Source: Phaeoceros laevis
Taxonomy: Eukaryota; Anthocerotophyta; Anthocerotopsida; Notothyladales
DNA: 64,000 nt
Direction: 5' to 3'
Assembly: GCA_049999765.1 (NCBI GenBank)
Contig: JBNGIQ010007751.1
Span: 31,980-95,979 of the forward strand
Below the pieces are notes generated by a model. The model was not told the DNA's origin. It made no database searches and saw only the letters and a list, made by a program, of their open reading frames with translations. A program made the translations under genes and the position numbers. Each line of letters opens with the position of its first letter. Position 1 is the first letter of the stretch. Positions 42,321-54,599 of this stretch are shown here, piece by piece.

Positions 42321-43278
42321 TTTCCAAGAGGTTCACTGTTCCAACGAAGAATCCCCCTTCCTTTTGTGGCCAACCCCTTCCTTTTGTGGCGAAGGTGAAG
42401 TGCAATGCATAAAAATAAGGATAGGTTCACAAACTTCACATGATTTAAAAATTGCAGTGCTTTTGATATATATTTAGATATTTAGTGATCAATTTTGTGT
42501 ATCTTTTGAACTTCTCATTACATCTTTATTCTACTATGTAAACTAATCCACATATATATTTGATCACTTACAATTATTTCTATAATATATAAATATATCT
42601 GTATTATTTTAAAAAAAATTAAAGATTTTATATCTAAATGGTCTCATTTGACTCATTTGAGATAGTTCACTATTACATGACATAATAAACCTTACAACTT
42701 TACTTGAATTCTAAAACTTTAAAAATCTTATAGGAGTTTTCAAGATATATTTCAAAGATCAAAACTTGGCTTGTATGTTATCTTTTCTAAAATATCTGCA
42801 TAGATATAGCTATCACTGTGTTTGAACTTTGAACGTTAAGCTTTGAGTGAAAAATCAAATATTTAGCTCAATATACAATCAACCTCTAGCAGCAGTCTAG
42901 CTTATGTTTTTTCTCTTGGAAATATGATTCTAATTTCTATCAGCCATAAATATATTTATAATATACAGAGTAGTCAGGTCTAGTGTTAAGGGATAGACTG
43001 AATTAGCAGAAATGATACTCAAAATTAGAAATAATAAGAAGTCTAGTCTAAGATATACAATTATGCATGACTGATAACATAGCACCGCAAAAACTAGGTT
43101 CGCGTGGTTTGGAAAATCGGTCACTTATTTGGGGATCACATTCTTTGTTGTCACATTGTTTCATGGCACGCATATTTTTGTGAAGAACATTGCCCTGTAG
43201 CGGTTAGGTTCGAGTATGGTGCTACCAAGGAAGGCATGAAAGAGTTCCCACGTTTGCAAAACTATGATTTGAATTGGA

Positions 43279-46200
43279 ATGGCTGGCCGACTTCTGGCCA
43301 TCGGCCAGCTCCACAATCTGAACAGTCTGAAGAAACGGGCTGGCTCCTTCTCTCGGCGAAGGAGCAGGTCCAGCCCATCTTCGACTCCAGGGGATGGTGG
43401 CTCTAAGCTGGTGCAACCTCCCGTCGAGGCCTCTGATGACGGGCTTTTGCCGGGGACTCCGGAAAGGCTCAGCACGGACCCATCTCAGTCTGGAAGGGCT
43501 ATTCCTCAACCTCCGCGGCAGAAGTTATCTTTGCTAGCTCGAGAAATTGACGGGAGCAACGGGTCATCTAATGAATCCAAGAGGGGCCTCCTGTCGCCAA
43601 CTGCCTCCAGCAGTGATGGCGTTGTCTCGGATCTTGCTCAGAGAAATTTCGCTTTGGGAGCATGTCGCATGGTTGTGACAGTATTCTGCTTTCTGGCTGG
43701 ATCTGGTCTGCTACTGATGAGGACGGCTCCGGTATCCCGTTATGTAGTTCGACAAGCGTTGTATGATGTAAGCGGACTCCTTTTGTCGAGCTGGTTAGCT
43801 GATTGATTGCGTTTGACCACCAGTCTCGAGTTTCTTTGATGATGTCATGAAACATTTCCCTTCAGCGTGGCACACAGACTAGAAGAGTTCGGAGTTATTT
43901 GTTGTCCAAGTTAGCAGGTGGCATGTAAAGCGGTGGCTTGGCATCTGACTAGATGTCCTGAATAGTGAGTTCTGTATGTCGACTCAAAGGTTCAAACTTG
44001 GAAGAGGATTATTACTTGGAACCACGTACTGCATCAGCTTTTGTATCTTCACCAGTGTAATTCATCTTCCACTCACAGAGGCTTGTCGTAAGGAACACGA
44101 CAACAGGCTTTCATACTGAGCAAGATTTTCAAGTGTTGGAAGGCTCGTACAAGAGCTGGTATTTCTTTAATGTGTCGTTCGACTGGAATGAAGGTTTCCG
44201 GGGAAGTCCCAATTTCAGTACGGTTAGACTACTTTCCTTCGTTCGTGATTCAATATTCTTGTGGACATTGCAGGTCTGAATAATGCATTGGTAGCTAAAG
44301 ATTCAGTTCACTCAGCTTGTTTGGTGTCAATGTCTTCACCAGCTTGGGCCCTATACAATGAAGCAGTACATCAAGACTGTGGACGTGAAGTTTGTTGATG
44401 ACGTAGCCTACAAGTCGACAGCAATTTATGGCAAATTCCTTCCAGAGCAGTCTTGCAGTACATGCAACCTGGATGACAAAATCACCATACTGAACGAGAT
44501 GTACATGCAAATGCTGGCCTTTCATCACTTTGATGAACTGCAGGTTCTACGGCAGTTTGTCCCTGAGGTCATAACGAGATACGTCATTGAAACTGCGGGT
44601 GCTGACTCCATCCCCATATCCTGCAAGCATGTTTACGTTGGCTAGAAGTTTGGGGAGATGGTGCACATAAAGTTGCTTTCTTGCCATCCTTGGGGATTTG
44701 GTCATTGGATGTCTCTAAAGGTAATCAGCCCGAAGAAAAATTAACTATTGACTATCATATACTGGGTGTGCAGCCTACTTTGTGCAGCGGAACATGTCAA
44801 GTCCAGGTTTACCGGCCAGGGATTTAGCTTTGCAACAGTTTGGGGACTGTTCCCCTCTAAATGGTGGGTCAATTCGCGATGCGCCCAACTCCACCTTTTT
44901 TTCCAAGGCTTTTGCTCCCGAGTTCTGTACGTGGTCACAAAATTGGACAAGGAAAGTAAACTCTGCAGTGTATATGACTCTCACACAATCAACTCAGTTT
45001 TTGTATGGAAGTCCGCTTGGCTTGCTATCACAAAAAACTGGTTTCGAGTTGGCAGTGCAAAAAATCATACAGACGTGCAACCCTTCCGCGGGCGTCTTGG
45101 TGGAGCTCCCTGGGTTCACATTTGAAATGTCAGTTGCCATTATCGAGTACTTGGACTATGTGGCTCAGGGCTTGGGAAAGGAGATTTTTGAAGGGAGGGC
45201 CAAGCGGAGATACCATGGCCTGTTCATGACAAGAACTGTGAGGGAAGTTTTGTATGGTTACCATGATCCGTGGCTGAAGTACAAGTTTGGCGACAACATC
45301 ACTAATTCGAGTACATATGTCACACAGATCTACAACATAGATGATATTGACAAGGGCCTCAGCAATATCTCAACTTTAAATGCCTACACAGGGACAAATA
45401 CAGGCGAATATAATATGTCAAAACTCTATTGGATTAATCAACAGGCCGTGTTGTCGGATGCACCCCTAAATACGTACCGCACTGTGTCTCTAAATGCCAG
45501 ACGCATACAGTGGCAGTATGGGGAGGTTGAAGTAGACTCGCCAAGTGGAGCTGTGTTTGGTAGATTGCAGCCAGAGGGTAATTTGACTATGTGGCTAAGT
45601 CCTTGGCTACGTCATGTCACACTTGAATACATAGGAACTGGGAGCCAGCATGGCTTGAAGACGTATAAGTATAGAATGGCTGACACTTCGCTAGCTGCAT
45701 GTCCAGATTCTATTCTCGAGTATGTGGTCGAGGATGGTACTATATTTGTTTTTTGTTGCCCTGAATCGTGCACCCAGTTAGGGGGAAGAGGGTAAAATCT
45801 AGTCATTTTGATAAAGTCGAGGCTATACAATGTGTGCAAGGTCATGGTTGAGGAGGGTTGGCAAGATAAGCTGTGGCATTCAGTAGAACAAAGAGAGTAA
45901 CATTGTTTCCTTGCCATACTGATTGTGGTCATAGGTGATTGACGAAAAATTTGGCTTTCATACAGGAAGGTAGACGCAGAAGGCCCATGTATTTACCCCA
46001 ACCAGATACGGGGTATAACTGATATGACTCTCTTCCAGGGTGGCAGTATGGAATCGTTTCCCATGTTCTACCGTGCTGACCCCCGAGCAATACAGACATG
46101 GGGGGCAGAGTCTCTAGAGCAGAGCCAATTCATCCCTGACGACTTTGAGTTCCGGATGGACGTCGAACCATCCTTTGGAGTGACTGTGAATGTCTCATTC

Positions 46201-47487
46201 TGGATCCAGAAGCTTTACTGGGTGCGACCATCACCCCTTATCTACCCTCTTATGAACGTTGGAGACGGCATCCTTTTTCCAATCAGTTATTACCATATCC
46301 AAGTAGGTGGTCCATCATGATCGGTACACATGAAACTTTGGTTCTTTGCAAGGTTTTATGAGAGGCACAGAGGTTTGGTCTTGACGGTTGGTACCTGACA
46401 GACAGAGGCGAATGAAACAGTATGCAAGGCACTCACTGCGGGAGGATGGTCATCTTCTGCCACTGCATTCATTCTAATGACAGTACTGCCCCTTGTGGGT
46501 GTCAGTTGTATATTGTGTGGTGTACACATGATCTGGCGAAAGAGGATGCTCAAGTTTTGTTTTTGGATTTGCATTGAGGTAAGTTTATCTTTTGATTATG
46601 CATTTGTTCATAGTGGTTTGTGCTGGACGTGTGGTGCACTTGAGGACCGAGCTTGTATTGAACTTCTGCAGGGTTACGTGGAACACGAAAAGCCCCAGGA
46701 AATGGTGACAGCGGAAGTAACTGCCCAGTCTCGGCAGTTCATGGAACATGACAATAAAGTTCAGGCAAGTCAAGCAGCAGAATTGAGGTGGCGCCGCTTT
46801 TCTGAGCAGCTTGGAGAACATGATTCTCATTATCTGGAGATGAAGAAACATTATGAATCACGACCAATACCAGTGAGACCAAAACATATGACTAAGGGCC
46901 ATGCAGGTGACCGACAAAGTGTGTTGGCAGATGTTGCTAGGCTGGAAGTCAAAGTGAAACATTTTGAAGCAGAAGAAAATGACGTTGCAACTTTTCGACA
47001 AAATGTATTCACAAATCTGGGCAAGGATGCTAGACTGGAAATCACAGAGAAAACTTCTCAAGCAGAAGAGTACAGTGCTGCCACAATTCATGACATGCCA
47101 TCCACGTCTCTATCGGAAGCCAGAGACAATAAGGCTTTTCAGTTTCCACCTCACCGCAGACATGGATCCAGATCCTTGTCCCTGGTTGAAGTTGAAAACG
47201 CTGGGGTTGCTACTCCTGTACGCACGAAGGCTGCAAGATTTTATTCTTTGGAGGAAGGAGAAGAAGAAAAAGAAGTTAGATCTGTGCACAGGGCCCGTGC
47301 CTCATCTTCCAGAGCAAGGTCTTTTGTGGTTGTGGAAGAGGGAAGAACTTTGATAGACATGTTGAAAGCTCGAAAATCTGGGCTTGCAACTGTTGGGTCT
47401 GGGCCGTCAATGGCTCTAATAACCAAGCCAATACACGAGTTGGAACCTACTTTGGAGGAGGGTGAACCAGCAACAAGGGGCCAGTGA
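43279..47487 (+). CDS. CD36/SCARB/LIMP-2-family two-pass membrane receptor with extended cytosolic ends
   Basis: A multi-exon gene (exons about 43279-43767, 43867-43918, 44081-44198, 44343-44543, 44788-45718, 45967-46301, 46410-46579, 46672-47487). Several junctions were checked in phase. A Ser/Arg-rich cytosolic N-terminus of about 135 residues precedes helix ALGACRMVVTVFCFLAGSGL. The lumenal part has SWYFFNVS, then LGPYTMKQYIKTV (the family's GPY motif), SCSTCNLDDKITILNEMYM, RTVREVLYGYHDPWL (RT..ELLWGY.DP), LNAYTGTN, FPMFYRADP (FPHFY.AD) and DVEPSFGVTV (DIEP.TG). These are CD36-family hallmarks. Helix 2, ILMTVLPLVGVSCILCGVHM, is followed by a roughly 270-residue cytosolic tail with coiled-coil and basic parts. 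Animal members bind lipids, lipoproteins or lysosomal enzymes. The plant role is unknown. The total is roughly 1,000 residues against about 500 for animal members. Confidence 0.85.
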
Positions 47488-50400
47488 AACTCACCAAAGA
47501 GTAACTGGCTAGGAAAGAGCAAACATACTTGGAGAGAATAAAGTGGTACGGCACAGTTCACTTTTCTCACTACAATAATGGATTTGGATGCTGGAGTTGG
47601 CTGCAAGATCTTTTTCTGGCTACGGATCCTGTGAGATTTGCTCAATAGATGTAGTGCTGCTGGACTGAAGTATCATCATATCCATTCCAGTACTGGGTTA
47701 CGTCCAGTGAAATATTACCACGAGCCACACTTGCTGGAGCAGCTGGGCAGGAACGTGTTTCTGCTGATCTTTAGATGTGCTGGAGTTGAAGCCGGGTTAA
47801 GTTGAATCCAGCAGTTCCGTGCAGGTGCATGTAAGAGACCTGGCTGGCGGGTAGCTAGATACTTTTTCCAGCGGCCAGTCCAATGCGAACTGAGAAGCAG
47901 AGCTCTGGCAGGGTGTGTATGCAAGACTGGTCATGAGGTTTTAATGCAGCTGAGACGTATTTTGGAGAGGAATGACGACCTGCCGCTTCTCTGTGGTTTC
48001 AAGTTTTTCTTATCTGTTCTGAATTGGGGCATTTGGTATGTGATTGCGTCAGTAATCTTTGGCGGCTTCTGGTGGTTCCAACTCTTGACATTCTCATGTG
48101 CTTTGCTATTCTTATGCAGAGGAAGCAAAGCTTCTTGTTCCTTGTGCACTTTGTGCGCAAATGGCAAAGGAACCTCTTGATGGATTTGCTGAGAGGAACT
48201 TCAAGCACAAGTTCAGTGCACTATGCAAGAACTTGTCAGCTCGTTTCATTCCCAGGCTTCCTCAAGCCTCTCTAAATTCTCCATCCGGCGTTCACCTTGT
48301 TTGTGCCTTTGACTGTTGGATAGGAAGCGAAGATTAGATAGGAACCAGCACTGGCTGGGGATCAGATTCATACCGGGGGTGACTGAAGTTCAAGCTTTTG
48401 GCAAAGGCGTGTCTCAGCCAATCCTTTCAATGTAAACTGCTCTCTACCGAAGTGTTTGTGCCGTGGGACATCGCTGACTGGACAGGACAATGCGGGCGTT
48501 ACAGAAACAGGACGTCTAAGAGCTGTTTGCAGCTGGATTGGCTGGCCTACATCGATGGCCGGTGGGACCACACAAACGCTCATCACAGTATCTTTGGTTG
48601 TGTGGGTTGTCATGTTCTGCAGAGTTTATGGATGCACCCGATGACTGGTTGCACCTTCTGGATAGCACAGTGAAGGAGAAGATAGCTGGTTCCAAGTTAC
48701 CCTCGTTTGTGGCTCTACTATCTCTCTGCCCAGCAGTTCGTAAAGTCTGCAGAGATGATGCTAATTGCAAAGTTCATGGAGCCCGGCCTTACCTGACTGG
48801 AATTGGACGACATGGTTTACTTCTGTGTAGAGTAATAAGTGCTATTCTGAGTTTGATTCTATACATAACTGGGTTGATCTTCTCTTTTCATTATTCTCTG
48901 GGTGCGAAAGAGGAGCAAGGGCCATGGTCAAGTCAGGAAACTGAAGTTCTACTGTTCCTAAGTCTTCACTCTGAAGTAACTGAAAATTCAGCTTCTAGTG
49001 CTTTCATTCAGACTTAGACTTTAGTTGGCATATATGGAAGTTATTTCCGGTGGTTGTTGGGTAAAACGTTAAGTATGAGCAGCAGTAGGCGACACACTGA
49101 CCCCCCTTCTCCCGTGTTTTGGCATGTATGCTCGGGCACAACATCGAGAACGCATCTCGATTGTAATGGAGCAGTATCACCGATCGTTGTTTTTTTGACT
49201 GAGATGTTTTAACAATCGTTACTCCATCTGCCGTTGCTTATGACTGCTGGACGAGGTGCTTCTCGCGATGATGAACTGACCTGGTAGAAACATACCTCCG
49301 ACGGCGACAGTCCAGATTGACATTATTGTCTACCTTTGGCTCTTTCGTCGTCACAGCAGCTTACCCAATGTGTATTGAGCGACGCTTGTGCTGGACCCGA
49401 TTCCACCTGGCCATGGATGGAAGCCAGAGGTCTCCGTGTCACGGTGGTCGGAAAATGCCTCTTTTTTTAGTGATCATGCACTATGCACTAATATTAGAGG
49501 TAATTCGTCCACACCCGGTTGCAGGGCCATGGAAGAGTGCTAGTTTTACATATGATGACAGTCGCAGGCGATGCCTGGTTATTGATGCTTCAGGACATGC
49601 AAAGCATGTACATGTATTGGAGTGTGATAGTTTCCAAGTCTAAAATGCTGAGAAAGGCCAGGTGCATTTTCCGAGGTGATAGCGTTTAGCCGAGTATCAT
49701 AGCTTAGTGCTAGTTTGCCACCTCCACATCTGCATTTGTCTGGGGCAACCGATACTCGCACTGCAGTTCAAGCAGGTATATTTTCCCAGCAGCAAAACCA
49801 CCAGCAACCACAACCAATTGTAAGCTGATCGCTGTATATACATCTGTGACTTCCGACACTCGCTTACTATCATCCCGTTGCATCCCGGATGTCAAAGAAA
49901 TATCATCAATGAGCTAAACATGAGTACAATGTACATAACTACGCATATAAAAAACCTCATGAATTCTGTGCCCGCTGGGGCACAACGCAGGATGCTTTGA
50001 GCCGAAGTATTCCACTCCTGACAGATTGCCAAAAGAAACACCGCGAAGCTCCTTGTGATTGAACAAAGTGGGAGCTCAGTACCAGTCGTCCAGTAAGTTA
50101 CTGTGAGTGCACAGCACTACCAATGCAGCTGTTAGTGGTGCTACCAACGAAACCACCAACCGGAGCCCTAATCAGCGATCATTCTAGTATTTGTAACGCT
50201 GGCAGATACGAAACGAAGTGGAGGATGATGAGAAGTTACAGAATGTACGATTCCCCTAAAAAAAGCTCTAAAAAAAAGTAGGATGTTTAAAGGCCTCAAC
50301 GGATAAAATTGCTGGGCTTCGTTAAAACGGAGGCTCTCAGCGGATGAGCCTTGCACAGAGTAGTCACAACATGCGGAGGCACCGGCTACCAAACAGCAAC

Positions 50401-50619
50401 TGAACTGCAGGCGAGTGTCGTGCTTGTGCAGTGCTTGTACAGCTTCACTGCATATCGATCTTCGCTTACGGGTGGTGGTTGAGATGGTGGCACTTGTGAC
50501 AGGAATCGGCATTGGCGGCGCTGGAGCATGAGGGTAGTGGTGGTGGTAGTGCCTGGCTGGAGGTTGTGCGGAGGGCAGAGAAGCGGAGGCTGACCTGATT
50601 GCCAATTGGACGAAGAAGG
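47488..50619. other. Intergenic, possibly holding an unrecognised multi-exon gene
   Basis: Short plus-strand frames with splice-like borders occur at 47944-48180, 48111-48337 (EEAKLLVPCALCAQMAKEPL, with a CAG acceptor before it) and 48615-49017 (EFMDAPDDWLHLLDSTVKEK, then a hydrophobic helix). I cannot join them into a recognisable protein. They could be exons of one small gene or chance frames. From 49.1 to 50.6 kb nothing stands out except an A-rich motif at 50253-50278 and the promoter region of the NIPA gene. Confidence 0.35.
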
Positions 50620-53600
50620 ATGGGTGTGACCGAGGATCCTGAAAAGAGGTTCGAACGGGCGATGCAGCGGCTGCTGTACGACAAGGCGTCAACGTCTCCT
50701 CCTACACCTGCTGGAAGGTGAGGGGCTTTTTGAAGCTGTTGCGTGTGGCAATTCAGATACTGTTGGGGCACGAGCATGAAGGCGGATCTTGCGCCTGCAA
50801 CACTAGCTGTTGTCACCGTCCAGTTTCGCTTCTGCAGTCACTTGTGCCACGAAACTGGTGCCGTCAATTCTGCACACTGGCGGGGTCTTCGTCGGAGCTG
50901 TGCGACTTTGCATGGCCGCCTCCCATGAGCTGCAGCCTCTGCTTGGGTCTAGCTTGATTTCGGTAGTCTTCGGCTTTTTTGCATGTTGCTGGTGTAGGTC
51001 TGAAGTGTTCAATTTGATACCTCGTATTGTGCAAGGCTTACGATCGAGAGTGTGTATGGAGTGTGAGTGTAACTGCTGCCAGGTCCTCTTGTCCGTAATA
51101 TGTTGTGCTGCCAACAAGGTTTGATTGGTGGAGTGAAATATTCCTCACGTTACTTTTGTTTTTTGATTTGCAGCTCAGCAGGTGCCTCATCCCCAGCGAA
51201 TGGGATAGCTGGGGCTGATATTCATGCTACAGTGCAAGCGTCCTTAGGAGGGGTTTCTACAAGGCCCCCTCGAGCTGCTGTCAGCACTAGCTTAGTTGGG
51301 GTCTTCCCCCCAAGTTCTTCAGTGCCTACTTGCAGGCCCTGGGATCGCGGGGACTTGCTCAAGCGACTAGCAACTTTCAAGTCCATAACTTGGTTTGGTA
51401 AACCACAGGCATGCTCCTGACCTCTCTGTTCTTGCCTTCGTTGATGATCATGATCAGTTATTCGTCATGATCAGTTATTTGTCATGATCAGTTATTTGCA
51501 ACCGATTGAGACCATGAGGAACTCACAGTACGTGCTTTTGCCGTTACCTGCATGTAGGTAGCTGGGCCGGTGGCCTGTGCTAGAAGAGGGTGGGTGAATG
51601 TGGATGTCGATCTTTTGGCTTGCGAGGGTTGTAGTGCTCGACTGAGCCTCACGATCCCACCTGCTTGGTCGCGGACTCAAGGTGAGGTGTGATTTGTGAA
51701 TTGTTGCTAGCATGGTCTCATCCTTGAGCCATCTGACTCCTCTTGTTTCTTTAAGTTTAGTTTCTTCAGACTCATGTGACAACTTTTACAAATGTGCAGT
51801 TGAGGGTGCAGCTGAAGCTTTTGCTGAGCAGCTGGACAAAGGGCATAAGACTCTCTGTCCATGGAAAGGAAATGCTTGTGCAGATACACTTGCACAATTC
51901 CCTCCCACTCCCCTTCCTGCTCTTGTGGGGGCTTATAATGACCGATGTGAATCTTTGATACAGCTGTCTGCACTCCCGATCATTGCATCTTCTGCAATAG
52001 ATAAAATCAGAGGGGTATCTGCGAGACAATTAGATAGGCTACTTGCACAACCGCCACCCTTGCTTCCTGGTGGTCAAGCTGGAAAAACCTTCCTTGATAA
52101 TGCCGGTGCTGATTCTGGGGGTGAAAGTGCAGTATTACATCCTTATTACCAGGTTTGTTTTGTAAACCCATGTGCCCTGCTGTCTTAAAGTGTTTGCGTA
52201 GGAAAGTTATTTCTAATTGCTTCAAGTTGCTCACAACAAGAGGCCTGCTGGCATTGAATTCTCCTGCTGGCATTGAATTCTTGCAGTCACAGAGGATTAT
52301 CAGTCTATGTGGATGGGAGCCTCGGCTGCTGCCTTACACAGTGGATTGTGAGGAGCGATCAGCTCCAGTAGCACAAAGTGAAGGTCTTTCACGCACTCCT
52401 CGTGATCCAGGACCAAGTGTACAGCTTCACAGGAAGCTGTCAACAGCCGAGTCAAAGATAGAGCAAGATTCGCTGAACATGGGAAACCTGGAACAAGGAG
52501 ATCCAGCATCAGCTGTGTTGGATTGCAGTTTGTGTGGTGCCAGTGTAGGCCTATGGAGTTTTGCAACAGCATCGCGCCCTGCGCCCCTTAGGGGCTCACT
52601 GCTTGTTGAGCCAACAGAAAGCCGTGGGAAATTCCCTGAAGCGCCTGTATGTGGAGCAAGTGCAATGAGTGGCATTGAAGGACGTGAAGCAGGCCACAAG
52701 CAGGAAAGCAAGAACAAAGAGCAAGCCGGAAAGCCAGATGGTGCAGCAGAGGGGGCAATGACCTCTGGGGAGCGCTTCATACCTTCTACAGGGCGTGCAC
52801 TGAACTTGAGCCTTACAATTGCAGGAGGGCCTCCACCAACCCAGCTGACCTCACCTGCTATGATACCACCAACCTTTGGGCCCATCCCTGGAATTCAACC
52901 AAGATCTGGGCAGCCAGAAAGCAGTGAAATGGGGGAATGGGTTGCCTCGTATGAGTCTCGTGGGCCTCGTGATAATGAGAGGGGAGGGGTAGGACATGGT
53001 GGAAGTACCATTGATGCCCCCCAGAGCAGACAAATTCAGGCTGACAGTGTTGAAGGCACAGTTGTTGATCATGAAGGTGATGAGGTTGATGACGGAGAAG
53101 TAGGGAAATCTAGGGGACGTGTCACCCAATCTTCAAAACGCAAGCGGACAGGGGAAAGCTCTGCTGTTAATCAGGTTTCCCGGGGAGCTGTTGTTACAGG
53201 GCCTCACTCTACAGAGGTGCAAGGGAAGGCGAGAGGAAAACGGCATCGCAGAGATACCAATACGCAGGGATTTACTGGAGATAGGTCTTTCCCTTGGCCG
53301 GGTGCCAGAGACTTCCCTCGCTCATCATCTGTGAATGCCATAGATACTTGCTATCAAAACAAGCAGGAGAACTCCATGGAAAGTGTGGACAATTTGCCTC
53401 AGGACAGTGATGGACAAGGTACTGCTGCGAGTGTGGAAAACAACGAGTGTGATGGGCAGGTTGATCATCGGTCTGCCGTGCTTCAGGCACAGCAGAGCAT
53501 GTCCCGCAGCAGGAGAAGCAGCGAGAATGTGGAGCCCGACTCGAGTAAAAGTGATGAAGGGGGTGGTGAAGAAGGGGGTGACACCAATGCTGCTGCCGTT

Positions 53601-54599
53601 AGTACGGGCACAGTCACAGGGACAGGTGGTGGAATCAGTGTTGGCATGGGTGGTGGGAGTGTTGGAATGGGTGCAAGCCAAGAGGCAGAGATTCAAGGTG
53701 AAGGCTATGGTCATGATGCTTCTGTCCATAGATCTGGAAGCGTGGCTGGTGATGGCGAGTTTGTAACAGAAGTCACTGAGAATCATGGTCTGATGGGCGA
53801 TTTCAGTCCCGATGAGGCAGACAAGGCTCGTCACCAGGATGTGCGGGGCGACAGCCATGAGGCTATACATTCCCCTTTCACTGGTGTAGGACAAGCTCTA
53901 GCTGATGGAGAATTTGGGGAAAATGGAGAGAAGGACAGCCAAGGTGAAGGGGGTGAGCAGACAGAGATTGAGGGGACTCGAGATACTACCATGGCTGTCA
54001 TTCTAGACAGTGATGGCCCCGAGAAAGAGGTTACAGATGGATCAATTGAGGCTGCAAACGATGAAGGCGAGCTTGCAGGTGATTGACATGTACCACAGGC
54101 CTTTTGGACTTGGCCTGCCTCCGTTGTTTGCTTGAAGCATTGGGAAGAGAAAACTTTGCAACTTCTGATTTCGTACTGGGACTGGTGCAGGTAGACCAAC
54201 AGAGGATATGAGAATCTGGGATACCAAGGCAGAGGAGTTTGACCCCATCCGGCAGCACCGCCACTTCTGTCCATGGGTTAATGGCCGAGTTGCTGCAGCA
54301 GGTAGCAGCAGTACCCGTGCTGTGTGCGGATGGCAGCTCACTGTTAATGCTCTTGATGCACTCCAGAATCAGGACCAACCTCCAGGAGGGATGACGGAGT
54401 CAGAGTCGACTGCGTCAATGTACAAGGTGAGTGCTTGATTACAGCAACCAGGAAGGGGGTTTCTTGTTCCCCAGAGGTGCTGCATTGTTTCTAATCACAC
54501 TCGCTGTGCTGGTTGCAGGCTGATCCCTTGGCTTCTGTCCGTAAGCTGCTGGGTAAAAAAGCATCTCTGCAGCGCCAGAGCAGTCGGGTGAATAGCTAA
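50620..54599 (+). CDS. C3HC zinc-finger protein, NIPA/ZC3HC1-like
   Basis: Seven exons: 50620-50717, 51174 to about 51393, about 51562-51678, about 51800-52152, 52287-54078, 54191-54426 and 54518-54599. The start is MGVTEDPEKRFERAMQRLLY. Exon 2 ends in RPWDRGDLLKRLATFKSITW. Exon 3 carries CARRGWVNVDVDLLACEGC. Exon 4 carries GHKTLCPWKGNACADTLAQF and LSALPIIASSAIDKIRG. Exon 5 begins SQRIISLCGWEPRLLPYTVD. Together these form the zf-C3HC and Rsm1-like modules of NIPA proteins. The C-terminus has FDPIRQHRHFCPWV and then GWQLTVNALDALQ. Exon 5 also encodes a disordered insert of about 500 residues. Animal ZC3HC1 is a nuclear-basket protein. A nuclear-envelope or ubiquitin-related role is inferred. 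The acceptor of exon 5 is preceded by a 19-bp tandem duplication. Confidence 0.9.
51449..51496. repeat. 17-bp tandem repeat, three copies
   Basis: CATGATCAGTTATT(C/T)GT repeated three times within intron 2 of the NIPA-like gene. Each unit holds the palindrome ATGATCA(G)T, so it is partly self-complementary. Confidence 0.85.
52244..52281. repeat. 19-bp tandem duplication at a splice acceptor
   Basis: Two perfect copies of CCTGCTGGCATTGAATTCT lie directly before the TGCAG acceptor of exon 5 (52282-52286) of the NIPA-like gene. They alter branch-point and pyrimidine-tract spacing. Confidence 0.85.

Larger units (their letters stand above)
40882..43278. other. Intergenic AT-rich island with several repeats
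   Basis: From about 41340 to 43090 the sequence is strongly AT-rich, in contrast to roughly balanced composition on both sides. It holds an ATATATAT microsatellite (about 42155-42165), an imperfect duplication near 41704-41812, and a further direct repeat at about 42173-42320. No coding frame looks real. It is likely an old mobile-element or satellite remnant. Confidence 0.55.

Noticed and set aside
50168-50816. Ser/His/Pro-rich minus-strand frames opposite the NIPA 5' region
   Set aside because: They are antisense to the likely promoter and first exon and show no domain.
53325-53894. Long minus-strand frame inside NIPA exon 5
   Set aside because: It is the shadow of a real coding exon, with composition typical of antisense frames.
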